Source: Clostridia bacterium
Lineage (GTDB): Bacteria > Bacillota > Clostridia > Caldicoprobacterales > Caldicoprobacteraceae
Reading direction: 5' to 3'
DNA: 64,000 bases
NCBI GenBank assembly: GCA_017577715.1
Contig: PKRC01000003.1
Location: 1 to 64,000 of the forward strand
The translations under genes and the position numbers were made by a program. The notes below the pieces were generated by a model. That model was not told the origin of the DNA. It searched no databases and saw only the letters and a program-made list of their open reading frames with translations. Shown here in pieces: positions 41,343 to 49,998 of this stretch (within the stretch, counting starts at the first letter, position 1; every line of letters begins with the position of its first letter).

Positions 41343-41855
41343 TTACTCCGTTAGGTAACAGGCTACGATTTCGCCAAAATAAAACGTGTGATAGTCAGGG
41401 GAGCCATACCATGTCTGATCTATCTGTGCATCAAGGTTTCCGGGTATCATATCCTGCTTGTACACCACTTTGCACTCATAATGCAGCGTGCACTCCCCTA
41501 TAATGGGGGCGTTTACCTTTATGCCGGGAACCGGCGTGAGGTTGCATTCTTTAAACTTGTCAAAATCACGGCCAGATTTGCTGCCGCAAAAGGCTAGAGC
41601 TTTCTTTAGATCTCGCTTTAACGGAACGCTGACAGTAAATTCCCCCGACTGCTCGATAAGGCCGTGGGTATATCTTGATTTTCTAACAGGCACTAAAAAT
41701 ATGGGTTTGCCCCAAAAGACGGTGATTCCTCCCCAGCCGATGACCATAGTATTGGCTTTTTCTCCTTTGGAAGACAAAAAGAGGCCTCCGGACTTTAATT
41801 GCTTTTCTACTTCTAAAATATACTCGTCATAGGGGACTTCTCTTATGTTGCCCAT
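41343..41855 (-). CDS. Flavin reductase-like FMN-binding protein
   Basis: A 170-residue split-barrel protein of the flavin-reductase-like family. N-terminal GGLFLSSKGEKANTMVIGWGGITVFWGKPIFLVPVR forms the FMN-binding barrel, followed by SRYTHGLIEQSGEFTVSVP. In anaerobes such proteins reduce flavins or serve as electron carriers to partner enzymes; the partner is not evident here. The start lies 8 bp after AAAGGAGG. Monocistronic on the minus strand. 41856-42089, upstream of it, shows no gene. Confidence 0.87.
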   Translation of the reverse strand: MGNIREVPYDEYILEVEKQLKSGGLFLSSKGEKANTMVIGWGGITVFWGKPIFLVPVRKSRYTHGLIEQSGEFTVSVPLKRDLKKALAFCGSKSGRDFDKFKECNLTPVPGIKVNAPIIGECTLHYECKVVYKQDMIPGNLDAQIDQTWYGSPDYHTFYFGEIVACYLTE

Positions 41856-42089
41856 AGGATATTCCTCCTTTCGGCTTGTGTCAGCATTTTATGGTGCTGA
41901 ATTAACAGGAGATGTGCGGGCCTAAATATTAGGCTTGACAATTCCAATATACTATATTTTTACACTTTTTTTCAACTTCAATCTTATAAAATAGGTCTTT
42001 TTGTCGAAAGAGGAATGAGGGTCATGCTTTAAGGATTGCACTAAACAGGCGCATTTGTAGAATTATGGCATAATAAAGGGGGATACCAG

Positions 42090-42152
42090 ATGAGCTATAT
42101 GCCGGGAGGTGGCAAACAACAGGGCAAAGGTATATTGAGAAAAAGAATGTAA
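42090..42152 (+). CDS. Possible 20-residue peptide
   Basis: ATG-to-TAA frame reading MSYMPGGGKQQGKGILRKRM, very basic and glycine-rich, with AAAGGGGGG upstream. Too short to be certain; it could be chance. Confidence 0.2.
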   Translation: MSYMPGGGKQQGKGILRKRM

Positions 42153-42173
42153 AGCATTGGTAAGGTAAAAATA

Positions 42174-42199
42174 AAAGGCAGCTGGTCAATCCAGCTGCC
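42174..42199 (-). terminator. Terminator overlapping the radical SAM stop codon
   Basis: Perfect stem 42177-42185 with 42191-42199 (GGCAGCTGG), followed on the minus strand by TTTTATTTTT. The stop codon itself sits in the 5-base loop. Confidence 0.85.
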
Positions 42200-43538
42200 T
42201 TCCCGATTCCACCCAAAGCCTGTCTGCGACTTTACCCCATTCTTCGGCTATCTTTTCGCATTTAGCGGTGACTTCGTCTACCGACTCCTTATCTATAGGC
42301 TGTGTGGAATAAGCGTTGGAGCGATGAACCATTTCCCTCAATTTCTCAGGATTATCGAGCAATGGGCAGGGGCGTAGATGGTTTTTGTTAAACGGATGAT
42401 TCTTCTGGTATTCCATGAAAAGCGGCGATTTCAGAGCTTCCAGCAGGCTGACATCTTTTATGTTTACGTTGGCATAGTGGATAAAGGCGCAGGGCTCCAC
42501 ATCTCCATTGGCATTGATGTGTATGTAGTTTCTTCCACCAGCGATGCATCCCCCGACGTATTCGCCGTCATTCCAGAAATCCAGGAGGAAAATGGGTTTT
42601 TCATTGCGGAATTTTCTGATCTGATGGTACATATACTCCCTCTGCTCAGGCCTTGCCAACAGGTCGAGGTTGGCGTCTTTGCCCAAAGGCATGTAGGTGA
42701 AATACCATCCGAACAGGCATCCTTTATCAATCATAAAATCGATATATTCTTCCGAGCCCACCTCTTCGGTATTATAGCGATGGTAACAGGCCGAAAAGCC
42801 AAACCCTATGCCATATTGTTTTAATATATCCATGCTCTTCATTACCTTTTCAAAGGTACCTTTGCCTCGCCGTATGTCGGTGGTTTCACCGATGCCTTCC
42901 ACGCTGATGGCAAACACCATGTTGCCCAGCCGTTGAACTTCCTTTGCAAACTCCTCGTCTATAAGCGTTCCGTTGGTGAAGGACAAGAACAAACAGTCAT
43001 TGTGCTTCTCTGCAAGGTAGAGTATGTCTTTTTTGCGTATTAGGGGTTCACCGCCCGATAGGACGTACATATAAATCCCCAGCTCTTTGCCTTCCGTAAT
43101 TATTCGATCCATGGTTTCGGTGTCTAGCGAGGCTGCTTTGTCGTATTCTCCGGCCCAGCATCCGGTGCACCTCAAATTACATGCAGCGGTGGGATCCATA
43201 AGTATTGCCCACGGGATGTTGCATTGGTGTTTTTTCTTCATAGCGTCTATAATGGGGTTTCCGGCCATTCCGGCATTTACAAAGTAGTTGATGAGAAACT
43301 TCTTTTGCACGTTCGGATGGGTTTCTGTCAGTACCCTGTGTATCAATTTATTCCAGTTGTTGTCGGGATCGCTTATAATATTTCGGAAAGTGTTGATGGC
43401 GTTTTTATGGCTTTCTTTGACTGCTATCTTTTCAGCCCAATTTAATATTTTAGGTAGATTATTGATAGGATCTTTTTCTAGGTAGCTAATGCCTTCTTTT
43501 AAAAGAAATGAACTTATTAATTGATTTACTTTAGCCAT
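42186..43538 (-). CDS. Radical SAM protein with SPASM-like tail
   Basis: 450 residues. After an N-terminal helical region (1-105) comes the radical SAM core with the cluster motif CNLRCTGC and SGGEPLI. The C-terminal part contains GGCIAGGRNYIHINANGDVEPCAFIHYANVN and CPLLDN, which look like auxiliary Fe-S (SPASM/twitch) cysteines. Such enzymes modify peptides or serve in cofactor synthesis; no precursor peptide is seen nearby. It is 74 bp from a tetR gene on the same strand, with palindromes between them, so repression by that TetR is likely. ATG after GAAGGGGG. Confidence 0.87.
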   Translation of the reverse strand: MAKVNQLISSFLLKEGISYLEKDPINNLPKILNWAEKIAVKESHKNAINTFRNIISDPDNNWNKLIHRVLTETHPNVQKKFLINYFVNAGMAGNPIIDAMKKKHQCNIPWAILMDPTAACNLRCTGCWAGEYDKAASLDTETMDRIITEGKELGIYMYVLSGGEPLIRKKDILYLAEKHNDCLFLSFTNGTLIDEEFAKEVQRLGNMVFAISVEGIGETTDIRRGKGTFEKVMKSMDILKQYGIGFGFSACYHRYNTEEVGSEEYIDFMIDKGCLFGWYFTYMPLGKDANLDLLARPEQREYMYHQIRKFRNEKPIFLLDFWNDGEYVGGCIAGGRNYIHINANGDVEPCAFIHYANVNIKDVSLLEALKSPLFMEYQKNHPFNKNHLRPCPLLDNPEKLREMVHRSNAYSTQPIDKESVDEVTAKCEKIAEEWGKVADRLWVESGRQLD

Positions 43539-43565
43539 TTACATTTCCCCCTTCTTTATTATTAA

Positions 43566-43593
43566 CATATACGTCTAAATAGACATATATGTC
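43566..43593. promoter_or_regulatory. TetR-type operator upstream of the radical SAM gene
   Basis: GACATATATGTC (43582-43593) is a perfect palindrome. A second, imperfect half-overlapping site (ACATATACGTCT) precedes it. The same GACAT....GTC motif occurs ahead of the tetR gene. Confidence 0.6.
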
Positions 43594-43612
43594 ATTAAAA
43601 GCTTAAAAAAAA

Positions 43613-44239
43613 TTATGCTTTAAGGCCGTTGAGCAGAGCATAGATGTTATTCAAATGCTCTTGATATGAGATGTTGTTTACAAAAGCCGCTTGAAGCACA
43701 AAGGTCTCAACTAAAGTAAAGATGGTAAAAGCCATGGCTTTGGGGTTGATTTCCTTGAATTCTTTTGCCCTTATTCCTTCATCAAGCAGATGCTCAAACA
43801 TCCTTCTTAGCACGTTAAGGCGCTTTTCCAGCTTCCACTTTAAAGCATTATTTTCCCTTTTTGAGAGAAGCCACATCTCCACCATCATGAGCATCTTATT
43901 CTTTTCCAAATGATATTGAGAGGTGAGCAGGGAGATAATAGTCTTTAACTTGTCCGCGGCCGATAATTTTTTGTCTTCTAATATGTTCATGCAATCGGCT
44001 TCTAAATTTTTTGAAAGTTGTTCGGCCGCATATTCGAAAATCTCCTCCTTATCTTTAAAATACTGATATAGCGTCGTGCGCCCCATATTGCACTCTTTTG
44101 CTATGTCGGCCAGATTGGTCTTATGATACCCCTTTTCTATAAAGACTTCGATGGCCTTTTGTACAATTTCCTGCTTTCTCTGTTCGAAATCAACGATCTT
44201 GGGCAATAAAGCATCTTCCTTTCCTTTTGATTTTTCCAA
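43613..44239 (-). CDS. TetR-family regulator
   Basis: A 208-residue regulator with an N-terminal helix-turn-helix (EVFIEKGYHKTNLADIAKECNMGRTTLYQYFKDKEEIFEYA) and an all-helical ligand/dimerisation domain. The extra 20 residues before the HTH are basic and acidic mixed. It precedes the radical SAM gene on the same strand and has palindromes GACATGCGTGTC (upstream of itself) and GACATATATGTC (upstream of the radical SAM gene), so it probably autoregulates and controls its neighbour. The ligand is unknown. Confidence 0.88.
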   Translation of the reverse strand: MEKSKGKEDALLPKIVDFEQRKQEIVQKAIEVFIEKGYHKTNLADIAKECNMGRTTLYQYFKDKEEIFEYAAEQLSKNLEADCMNILEDKKLSAADKLKTIISLLTSQYHLEKNKMLMMVEMWLLSKRENNALKWKLEKRLNVLRRMFEHLLDEGIRAKEFKEINPKAMAFTIFTLVETFVLQAAFVNNISYQEHLNNIYALLNGLKA

Positions 44240-44278
44240 GTACTTGCATCATCTCGTATTATATTATATTTCATGATA

Positions 44279-44290
44279 GACATGCGTGTC
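44279..44290. promoter_or_regulatory. TetR-type operator upstream of tetR
   Basis: GACATGCGTGTC shares the arms GACAT/RTGTC with the site at 43582-43593. A TATAAT-like box lies between it and the gene. Confidence 0.55.
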
Positions 44291-44385
44291 AATAAAAATG
44301 TTGTTTTTAAGCCCACAAGATTCCCTGATTTATCGTTGAGGGATGCGGCGCGGTAAAGTATGCTAAGGATATTAGAAATCTAACT

Positions 44386-44413
44386 TTTACGGTATAGCTT
44401 TTTGGTGTATAAT
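44386..44413 (+). promoter_or_regulatory. Promoter of the mrnC-thyX-rlmB operon
   Basis: TTTACG (44386-44391), 16-bp spacer, TATAAT (44408-44413). Confidence 0.5.
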
Positions 44414-44460
44414 AACTACTAAGCTATTGGTTACTGTTACTGGCGATGGAGTTGAAATGG

Positions 44461-44907
44461 ATGAAGGAACTGCTTGAGCATTTGGAGAGACGATTGCATA
44501 AGAAATTTGATGCTCTTGACGTGGGCATGATACATCCTCTTGTCTTGGCATATATAGGGGATACCATTTATGACCTTTTTGTGCGAACCTATTTGGTTAT
44601 GGCCTATGATGCTCCGGTGAGTAAGCTGCATGTGAGGGCCATAAATTTTGTTCGTGCCAAGGGACAGGCCGATACCCTTCGCCATATCGAGCGGTTTTTG
44701 ACCCAGGAGGAGCTGGATGTGGTAAGAAGGGGTAGAAATGCAAAACCGGGGACCATGCCCAGAAATGCCACTGTAGCTGATTACAGGTGGGCTACGGGAT
44801 TTGAGTCGCTGCTGGGCTATTTATATTTGACAGGCCAAGACGAGCGGTTATTGGAAATACTGGACTATATACTGGATAGCGTTAAAGAGGGGGAAAAAGG
44901 TGAGTGA
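44461..44907 (+). CDS. mrnC: Mini-ribonuclease III
   Basis: A dimeric RNase III catalytic domain without a dsRNA-binding domain, about 148 residues. It matures 23S rRNA ends. The signature is HPLVLAYIGDTIYDLFVRTYLV with the metal-binding Asp, and the second acidic cluster is ATGFESLLGYLYLTG. The ATG at 44461 lies 9 bp after GGAG; one at 44446 is in frame but lacks a ribosome-binding site. First of four genes (mrnC-thyX-rlmB-sigH), an order found widely in Clostridia. It overlaps thyX. Confidence 0.92.
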   Translation: MKELLEHLERRLHKKFDALDVGMIHPLVLAYIGDTIYDLFVRTYLVMAYDAPVSKLHVRAINFVRAKGQADTLRHIERFLTQEELDVVRRGRNAKPGTMPRNATVADYRWATGFESLLGYLYLTGQDERLLEILDYILDSVKEGEKGE

Positions 44908-45658
44908 GGTTAAACTTCACGTGGAATTGTTGAGCTACACGCCCAATCCGGAAGAGGTTGTGGCTATGGCTGCCAAGCTGTGCTATTCGTCAGCCGATAT
45001 AGATGCTTTGAGGGAAGGGATTGCGAACAAAGACCAGTCAAAGTTTATATCCAAGCTTGTTAAGATGGGGCATCTGTCACCCATCGAACATGCCAGCTTT
45101 ACCTTTGGTGTGGAAGGAGTATCCAGGAGCTTGCTGGCGCAGATAACACGTCATCGAATTGCCAGCTTTAGCGTAAAATCCCAAAGGTACGTGTCCGAGA
45201 GGTCAGAAGATGGCAGGACTTTCAATTACATAATTCCTGAAAGCATAAAGGCTTTGGGACAGACGTATGTGGATAAATTCAAGCAACAGATGGCCATCAT
45301 CCAGAGCTGGTACGATGAATGGGTACAGCTGCTGGGAGACAAGGGAGAAGCTTCCAACCAGGATGCCCGGTTTGTCTTGCCTAATGCGGCTGAGACCAAG
45401 TTTTTGGTCACCATGAACGCCCGTGAATTGTTACACTTTTTTAGTTTGCGCTGCTGCAACAGGGCTCAATGGGAGATAAGGAATCTGGCCAAGGAGATGC
45501 TCAAGCTGGTGCTGCAGGTAGCTCCTAACATCTTTATGAACGCCGGACCGGGGTGTATCAGGGGCGCATGTCCTGAAGGGGAGATGAGCTGCGGAAGGGC
45601 CGATGAGGTGAGGAGGGAATTTGAAAGGATTCACAGGGAATATGGAGGGTTAAAATAG
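44900..45658 (+). CDS. thyX: Flavin-dependent thymidylate synthase
   Basis: A 252-residue ThyX, making dTMP from dUMP with FAD and methylenetetrahydrofolate. The ThyX motif RHRxxSxxxxSxR appears as RHRIASFSVKSQR, followed by YVSERSEDGR. The later segment RELLHFFSLRCCNRAQWEIRNLA binds substrate and FAD. GTG start overlapping the end of mrnC by 8 bp, so the two are probably translationally coupled. Use of ThyX is usual in anaerobic Clostridia; no thyA is present in the window. Confidence 0.96.
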   Translation: MSEVKLHVELLSYTPNPEEVVAMAAKLCYSSADIDALREGIANKDQSKFISKLVKMGHLSPIEHASFTFGVEGVSRSLLAQITRHRIASFSVKSQRYVSERSEDGRTFNYIIPESIKALGQTYVDKFKQQMAIIQSWYDEWVQLLGDKGEASNQDARFVLPNAAETKFLVTMNARELLHFFSLRCCNRAQWEIRNLAKEMLKLVLQVAPNIFMNAGPGCIRGACPEGEMSCGRADEVRREFERIHREYGGLK

Positions 45659-45659
45659 A

Positions 45660-46415
45660 ATGGGTGAGATGCAAGGGATGGAAGATTTCCAGTGGCAAGT
45701 GGAAGGCAGAAACCCGGTGATAGAGGCTTTGCGGGCGGGTAAGACCATCGAAAAGATTTTGGTGACCAAAGGAAGTCGAGAGGGCGCTGTCAGGGATATA
45801 TTGAGAATGGCCCGCGAGAGAGGAATTGTAGTTCAGGAGGTTGACAGAAAGCGCCTGGACAGCATGTCCCAGACGGGAGCACATCAGGGCATAATTGCAT
45901 TGGTTGTGCCCTATACCTACGTTTCGGTGGAGGATATATTGGAGAGGGCTCGACGCACCAATGAGCCGCCCTTTGTGGTGGTGCTTGACTGCATAGAGGA
46001 TCCTCACAATCTCGGGGCAATAATAAGGACGGCTGAGTGTTGCGGTGTTCACGGCATCATCATTCCCAAAAGGAAGGCGGTGGGGATAACTCCCACCGTT
46101 GTGAAAGCTTCTGCTGGAGCGGTGGCATACGTCCCGGTGGCAAAGGTTACTAATGTGGCCTCCACCCTTGAACTTTTGAAGGAACAAGGACTATGGGTGG
46201 TGGGAGCAGAGGCACAAGCTACACCCTATAATGTACAGGACATGAAAGGGCCCATAGCTCTGGTCATTGGGAGCGAAGGGAAAGGGCTTAGAAGGCTGGT
46301 AAAGGAGAAATGCGATTATCTGGTGGGTATTCCCATGAAGGGAAAGATAAATTCTTTAAACGCTTCGGTTGCAGCCGCCATATTGATGTATGAAGTGTTG
46401 AGACAAAGGAGTTGA
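45660..46415 (+). CDS. rlmB: 23S rRNA (guanosine-2'-O)-methyltransferase
   Basis: A 251-residue SpoU/TrmH-family methyltransferase. It has an N-terminal L30e-like substrate-binding domain (VEGRNPVIEALRAGKTIEKILVTKG) and a C-terminal SPOUT knot with the three motifs: DCIEDPHNLGAIIRTAECCG, ALVIGSEGKGLRRLV and IPMKGKINSLNASVAAAILMYE. It methylates a guanosine in domain V of 23S rRNA. One base separates its ATG from the thyX stop. Confidence 0.93.
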   Translation: MGEMQGMEDFQWQVEGRNPVIEALRAGKTIEKILVTKGSREGAVRDILRMARERGIVVQEVDRKRLDSMSQTGAHQGIIALVVPYTYVSVEDILERARRTNEPPFVVVLDCIEDPHNLGAIIRTAECCGVHGIIIPKRKAVGITPTVVKASAGAVAYVPVAKVTNVASTLELLKEQGLWVVGAEAQATPYNVQDMKGPIALVIGSEGKGLRRLVKEKCDYLVGIPMKGKINSLNASVAAAILMYEVLRQRS

Positions 46416-46457
46416 AGTATTAGAGCGTCTTAAAATGGGGTAAAGTCAGCTAATGGC

Positions 46458-46487
46458 TTGACTTTGGTATGTCGGATAATATATAAT
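46458..46487 (+). promoter_or_regulatory. Promoter of sigH
   Basis: TTGACT (46458-46463), 18-bp spacer, TATAAT (46482-46487). Confidence 0.65.
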
Positions 46488-46543
46488 GTAAAATTGATGG
46501 CAGTACAAGTTTACCTATAGGGTGTGGTTTGGGGGAGATTGGG

Positions 46544-47200
46544 GTGAAAGCCGAGGCTGTAGCAAACGAATACAGCCGTTTCCAGCTTATGCTGGATGAA
46601 GAAATAGTAGAGGACGCAAAAAAAGGCGATGCAGAGGCATTGGAATACTTGATATATAAATATAAGAATTTTGTAAAGGCAAAGGCTAGGTCCTACTTTC
46701 TAATAGGCGCTGACCATGAAGACATTGTGCAAGAAGGGATGATCGGGCTTTATAAAGCTATTAGGGATTACAGGCAGGACAAGCTCTCCTCTTTTCGTGC
46801 TTTTGCTGAGCTGTGCATAACCAGACAGATCATTACTGCCATCAAAACCGCTACCAGGCAGAAACACATTCCGTTGAATTCGTATATATCCCTCAATAAA
46901 CCCGTTTATGATGAAGAGTCTGATCGCACATTGATGGATGTCATTTCGGAAGCAAAGGTTTCCGATCCTGAAGAGCTGATAATAAGCCGTGAAGAGTTCA
47001 TGAACATAGAGAGTAAGATCAATGAGCTTTTAAGCGATTTGGAGCAGGAGGTTCTCATATCCTATTTGCAGGGTAAATCATACCAGGAAATAGCCGTTGA
47101 TTTGGACAGGCATGTTAAATCCATAGATAATGCCTTACAGCGAGTGAAGAGAAAATTAGAACGATATCTCGAAGAACGTCACCACGAGGAAGGAAGATAA
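46544..47200 (+). CDS. sigH: Sporulation sigma factor SigH
   Basis: A 218-residue sigma-70-family factor of the SigH type, which directs early sporulation transcription in Firmicutes. Region 2 reads YLIYKYKNFVKAKARSYFLIGADHEDIVQEGMIGLYKAIRDY. Region 4 (LSDLEQEVLISYLQGKSYQEIAVDLDRHVKSIDNALQRVKRKL) has the HTH. The GTG at 46544 lies 6 bp after GGGGGAG; the TTG at 46529 precedes that site. It is linked to mrnC-thyX-rlmB and the ribosomal/RNA polymerase cluster, its standard Clostridial location. Confidence 0.95.
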   Translation: MKAEAVANEYSRFQLMLDEEIVEDAKKGDAEALEYLIYKYKNFVKAKARSYFLIGADHEDIVQEGMIGLYKAIRDYRQDKLSSFRAFAELCITRQIITAIKTATRQKHIPLNSYISLNKPVYDEESDRTLMDVISEAKVSDPEELIISREEFMNIESKINELLSDLEQEVLISYLQGKSYQEIAVDLDRHVKSIDNALQRVKRKLERYLEERHHEEGR

Positions 47201-47219
47201 AAAATTCTAAAAAGATATG

Positions 47220-47248
47220 TTGACAAATGAATTACGCCAAGTTAAAAT
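47220..47248 (+). promoter_or_regulatory. Promoter of tRNA-Gly/tRNA-Thr
   Basis: TTGACA (47220-47225), 17-bp spacer, TAAAAT (47243-47248). It probably also feeds tuf, since no separate tuf promoter is visible. Confidence 0.75.
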
Positions 47249-47278
47249 ATATCTTGCTGCAGGTTATGCTTTAAAAAT

Positions 47279-47352
47279 GCGGGTGTAGTTCAATGGTAGA
47301 ACTCCAGCTTCCCAAGCTGGCGGCGTGGGTTCGATTCCCATCACCCGCTCCA
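47279..47352 (+). tRNA. tRNA-Gly(CCC)
   Basis: Acceptor GCGGGTG pairs with CACCCGC (47342-47348). Discriminator T and CCA are encoded. The anticodon loop TTCCCAA gives CCC. Confidence 0.94.
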
Positions 47353-47370
47353 ATTAAATTTTTATTTTGT

Positions 47371-47446
47371 GCCCATGTAGCTCAGTCGGTAGAGCACCGC
47401 CATGGTAAGGCGAAGGTCACCGGTTCAAGTCCGGTCATGGGCTCCA
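47371..47446 (+). tRNA. tRNA-Thr(GGT)
   Basis: Acceptor GCCCATG pairs with CATGGGC (47436-47442), and CCA is encoded. The anticodon loop ATGGTAA gives GGT. The first anticodon-stem pair is a C-A mismatch. Confidence 0.93.
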
Positions 47447-47586
47447 TTTATTAATTATCGCAAAAATGTTGCAAAGACGGAGAAGGATATATCTTTATTT
47501 TTGCTTTTGGCAAGTTCTAAGCTGAAAAGATGAAAATTGGAAACTGAATGCAAATGTAGCTAAACAGAGGAGGAGGAAGGGAAAAG

Positions 47587-48798
47587 ATGGCGAAGGCGAA
47601 GTTTGAGAGGACGAAACCGCATGTAAACATAGGTACGATAGGGCACGTAGACCATGGGAAGACGACGTTGACGGCGGCCATAACGATGGTGTTGGCCAAT
47701 TATGGCAGGGCGCAAGCTATGAAGTACGAGGAGATTGATAAGGCACCCGAGGAGAAGGAAAGGGGCATAACGATTAACACTGCACATGTAGAATACGAGA
47801 CTGATAAGAGGCACTATGCACACGTAGACTGTCCTGGGCATGCTGACTATGTGAAGAACATGATAACCGGGGCAGCGCAGATGGACGGGGCCATTTTGGT
47901 GGTATCGGCGGCGGACGGGCCGATGCCGCAGACACGGGAGCACATACTGCTGGCGAGGCAGGTAGGGGTGCCGTACATTGTAGTATTTTTGAACAAGGTG
48001 GACATGGTAGACGACGAGGAGCTGCTTGAGCTGGTGGAGATGGAAGTAAGGGAGCTATTGAACGAGTATGAATTTCCGGGGGACGAGGTACCTGTCATAA
48101 GGGGATCTGCATTGAAGGCGCTGGAGGCGGCGCAGAGCGGGGCAGATGTTGCGAATGATCCTTGGTGCAAGGCGATATTTGAGCTAATGGATGCGGTAGA
48201 TACTTATATACCGACGCCGCAGAGGGATGTAGACAAGCCGTTCTTGATGCCGATAGAGGACGTATTTTCCATTACAGGTAGAGGAACGGTAGCGACTGGC
48301 AGGGTAGAGAGAGGCAGGCTTAAGGTATCTGATACAGTAGAGATAGTAGGATTGATGGATAAGCCGAGGACGACGGTAGTGACGGGAGTAGAGATGTTCA
48401 GGAAGACGCTGGATGAGGCGGTAGCAGGTGACAACATAGGAGCGCTATTGAGGGGTATACAGAAGGACGAGGTAGAGAGGGGCCAGGTATTGGCGCAGCC
48501 TGGGAGCATTAAGCCGCACACAGAATTTTATGCGCAGGTATACGTATTGACGAAGGAAGAGGGAGGAAGGCACACGCCGTTTTTCAGTGGGTACAGGCCG
48601 CAGTTTTACTTTAGGACGACTGACGTGACTGGGGTAATAGAGCTGCCCGAGGGAGTAGAGATGGTAATGCCTGGGGACAACGTGAACATGAAGGTGAAGC
48701 TGATCACGCCCATAGCGATAGAGGAAGGATTGAGGTTTGCTATAAGGGAAGGCGGCAGGACGGTAGGCGCTGGTGCTGTAACCAAAATCATCGAGTAA
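47587..48798 (+). CDS. tuf: Elongation factor Tu, copy 1
   Basis: A 403-residue translation GTPase delivering aminoacyl-tRNA to the ribosome. G1 GHVDHGKTTLTAA, G2 with RGITINTAHVEY, G3 DCPGHADYVKNMI and G4 NKVDM are complete; domains 2 and 3 follow. Strong AGGAGGAAGG site. It follows two tRNAs and ends with its own terminator. The first 448 bp and the ribosome-binding region are identical to the second copy starting at 63553, a sign of gene conversion. Codon use is strongly biased (few synonymous types), as for highly expressed genes. Confidence 0.97.
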   Translation: MAKAKFERTKPHVNIGTIGHVDHGKTTLTAAITMVLANYGRAQAMKYEEIDKAPEEKERGITINTAHVEYETDKRHYAHVDCPGHADYVKNMITGAAQMDGAILVVSAADGPMPQTREHILLARQVGVPYIVVFLNKVDMVDDEELLELVEMEVRELLNEYEFPGDEVPVIRGSALKALEAAQSGADVANDPWCKAIFELMDAVDTYIPTPQRDVDKPFLMPIEDVFSITGRGTVATGRVERGRLKVSDTVEIVGLMDKPRTTVVTGVEMFRKTLDEAVAGDNIGALLRGIQKDEVERGQVLAQPGSIKPHTEFYAQVYVLTKEEGGRHTPFFSGYRPQFYFRTTDVTGVIELPEGVEMVMPGDNVNMKVKLITPIAIEEGLRFAIREGGRTVGAGAVTKIIE

Positions 48799-48826
48799 TC
48801 TTGAATGTTTGATAGCACGGTTTATA

Positions 48827-48856
48827 AAAGCGCAGGCAGTTGCCTGCGCTTTTATT
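48827..48856 (+). terminator. Terminator of tuf copy 1
   Basis: AAAAGCGCAGGCA / TGCCTGCGCTTTT perfect stem with a 2-base loop. Confidence 0.9.
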
Positions 48857-48998
48857 GTGAACCATCGAAAGGAGCTGGTTTTGAGCTGAAAATTCTCCAA
48901 AGCTCATTGACAAGGGTTAAGTTCGTATGGTAAATTAAAATAGTATTGATTTACAAGGGAGTAGACGGCTGAATATAAACTAAAGCGAGGTGTAGGGG

Positions 48999-49148
48999 AT
49001 GCGAGTAAATATCACGCTGGCTTGTTCGGAATGCAAGCACCGAAACTATAATACCACAAAGAATAAGAAGAATGACCCCGATAGATTGGAACTGAGGAAG
49101 TACTGCAAATTCTGCAAGAAGCATACCATTCATAGAGAGACCAGATAA
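48999..49148 (+). CDS. rpmG: Ribosomal protein L33
   Basis: A 49-residue zinc-ribbon form of L33: LACSECKHRNY and YCKFCKKHTIHRETR supply four cysteines in two CxxC pairs. It is the zinc-containing paralogue type. ATG after GAGGTGTAGGGG. First gene of the rpmG-secE-nusG-rplKA cluster, in its usual bacterial order. A TTGACA around 48908 may serve as promoter. Confidence 0.95.
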   Translation: MRVNITLACSECKHRNYNTTKNKKNDPDRLELRKYCKFCKKHTIHRETR

Positions 49149-49183
49149 GCGTAAGATGACAAAAAAGGGTTAAGGGTGTGAAG

Positions 49184-49423
49184 ATGATGGTGAGAAGTAC
49201 CCGAGATAAAGCCGAGACCAAGGCGGCTGCTCGAAAAAACATATTTAGTAAAATTGGCAGGTATTTTCGGGATGTTGTTTCAGAAATGAAAAAAGTATCT
49301 TGGCCCGACCGTAAGGAGTTGGTGAAAGCTACTATTGCAGCACTAGTATTTATTGTGCTTTTTGCAATAGTTGTGGGGATAGTGGACCTGATCTTAGGCC
49401 AGCTCCTTAAACTGATTACCTGA
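49184..49423 (+). CDS. secE: Preprotein translocase subunit SecE
   Basis: A 79-residue single-span subunit of the SecYEG channel. The basic N-terminus is followed by the family motif YFRDVVSEMKKVSWPDRKELVKAT and one transmembrane helix (ALVFIVLFAIVVGIVDLIL). The ATG at 49184 lies 7 bp after TAAGGG; the GTG at 49178 abuts that site. It lies between rpmG and nusG as in most bacteria. Confidence 0.95.
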   Translation: MMVRSTRDKAETKAAARKNIFSKIGRYFRDVVSEMKKVSWPDRKELVKATIAALVFIVLFAIVVGIVDLILGQLLKLIT

Positions 49424-49460
49424 TGTAAGGGGGCTAAATTGAAAAGGAGGCCCTTGGTTT

Positions 49461-49985
49461 ATGAGCGAAAAAGAGCAAGCAAAATGGTATGTGGTTCACA
49501 CTTACTCAGGGTATGAGAACAAGGTAAAGGCTAATATCGAGAAGATGGTAGAAAGCCGCGGGATGCAGGATTATATACTGGAGGTAAAAGTTCCCACCGA
49601 AGAGCAGATTGAATACAAGAATGGTAAAAAGAAAGTTGTTAGCAGGAAGATATTTCCAGGGTATGTATTGATAAAGATGATTATGACCGATGAATCGTGG
49701 TATCTTGTTCGCAACACCAGAGGTGTCACGGGCTTTGTGGGTCCTGGTTCCAAGCCCATACCTCTTACTCCTGAAGAGGTACGCATGATGGGAGTAGAAG
49801 ATGTGCCCATCAAGCTTGATGTGGAGGTAGGCGATAACGTTCGCGTTACATCAGGGCCGCTGGAGAATTTCATCGGAGTGGTTGAGGAGATTTATCCCGA
49901 TAAACAAAAGGTAAGAGTTTTAGTTTCTATGTTTGGCAGGGAAACCCCCATAGAATTGCGATACAATCAGATACAGAAGATTTAA
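49461..49985 (+). CDS. nusG: Transcription elongation/termination factor NusG
   Basis: 174 residues: an NGN domain (WYVVHTYSGYENKVKANIEKMVESRG, FPGYVLIKMIMTDESWYLVRNTRGVTGFVG) and a C-terminal KOW domain (VGDNVRVTSGPLENFIGVVEEIYPDKQKVRVLV). It binds RNA polymerase and couples it to Rho or the ribosome. AAAGGAGG upstream. It is 38 bp after secE and 13 bp before rplK. Confidence 0.96.
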   Translation: MSEKEQAKWYVVHTYSGYENKVKANIEKMVESRGMQDYILEVKVPTEEQIEYKNGKKKVVSRKIFPGYVLIKMIMTDESWYLVRNTRGVTGFVGPGSKPIPLTPEEVRMMGVEDVPIKLDVEVGDNVRVTSGPLENFIGVVEEIYPDKQKVRVLVSMFGRETPIELRYNQIQKI

Positions 49986-49998
49986 GGAGGTGTAAGAG

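Noticed and set aside
47560..47943. 127-residue minus-strand frame, repeated at 63523-63909
   Set aside because: The repetition comes from the two identical tuf genes; it is the antisense shadow of biased tuf codons.
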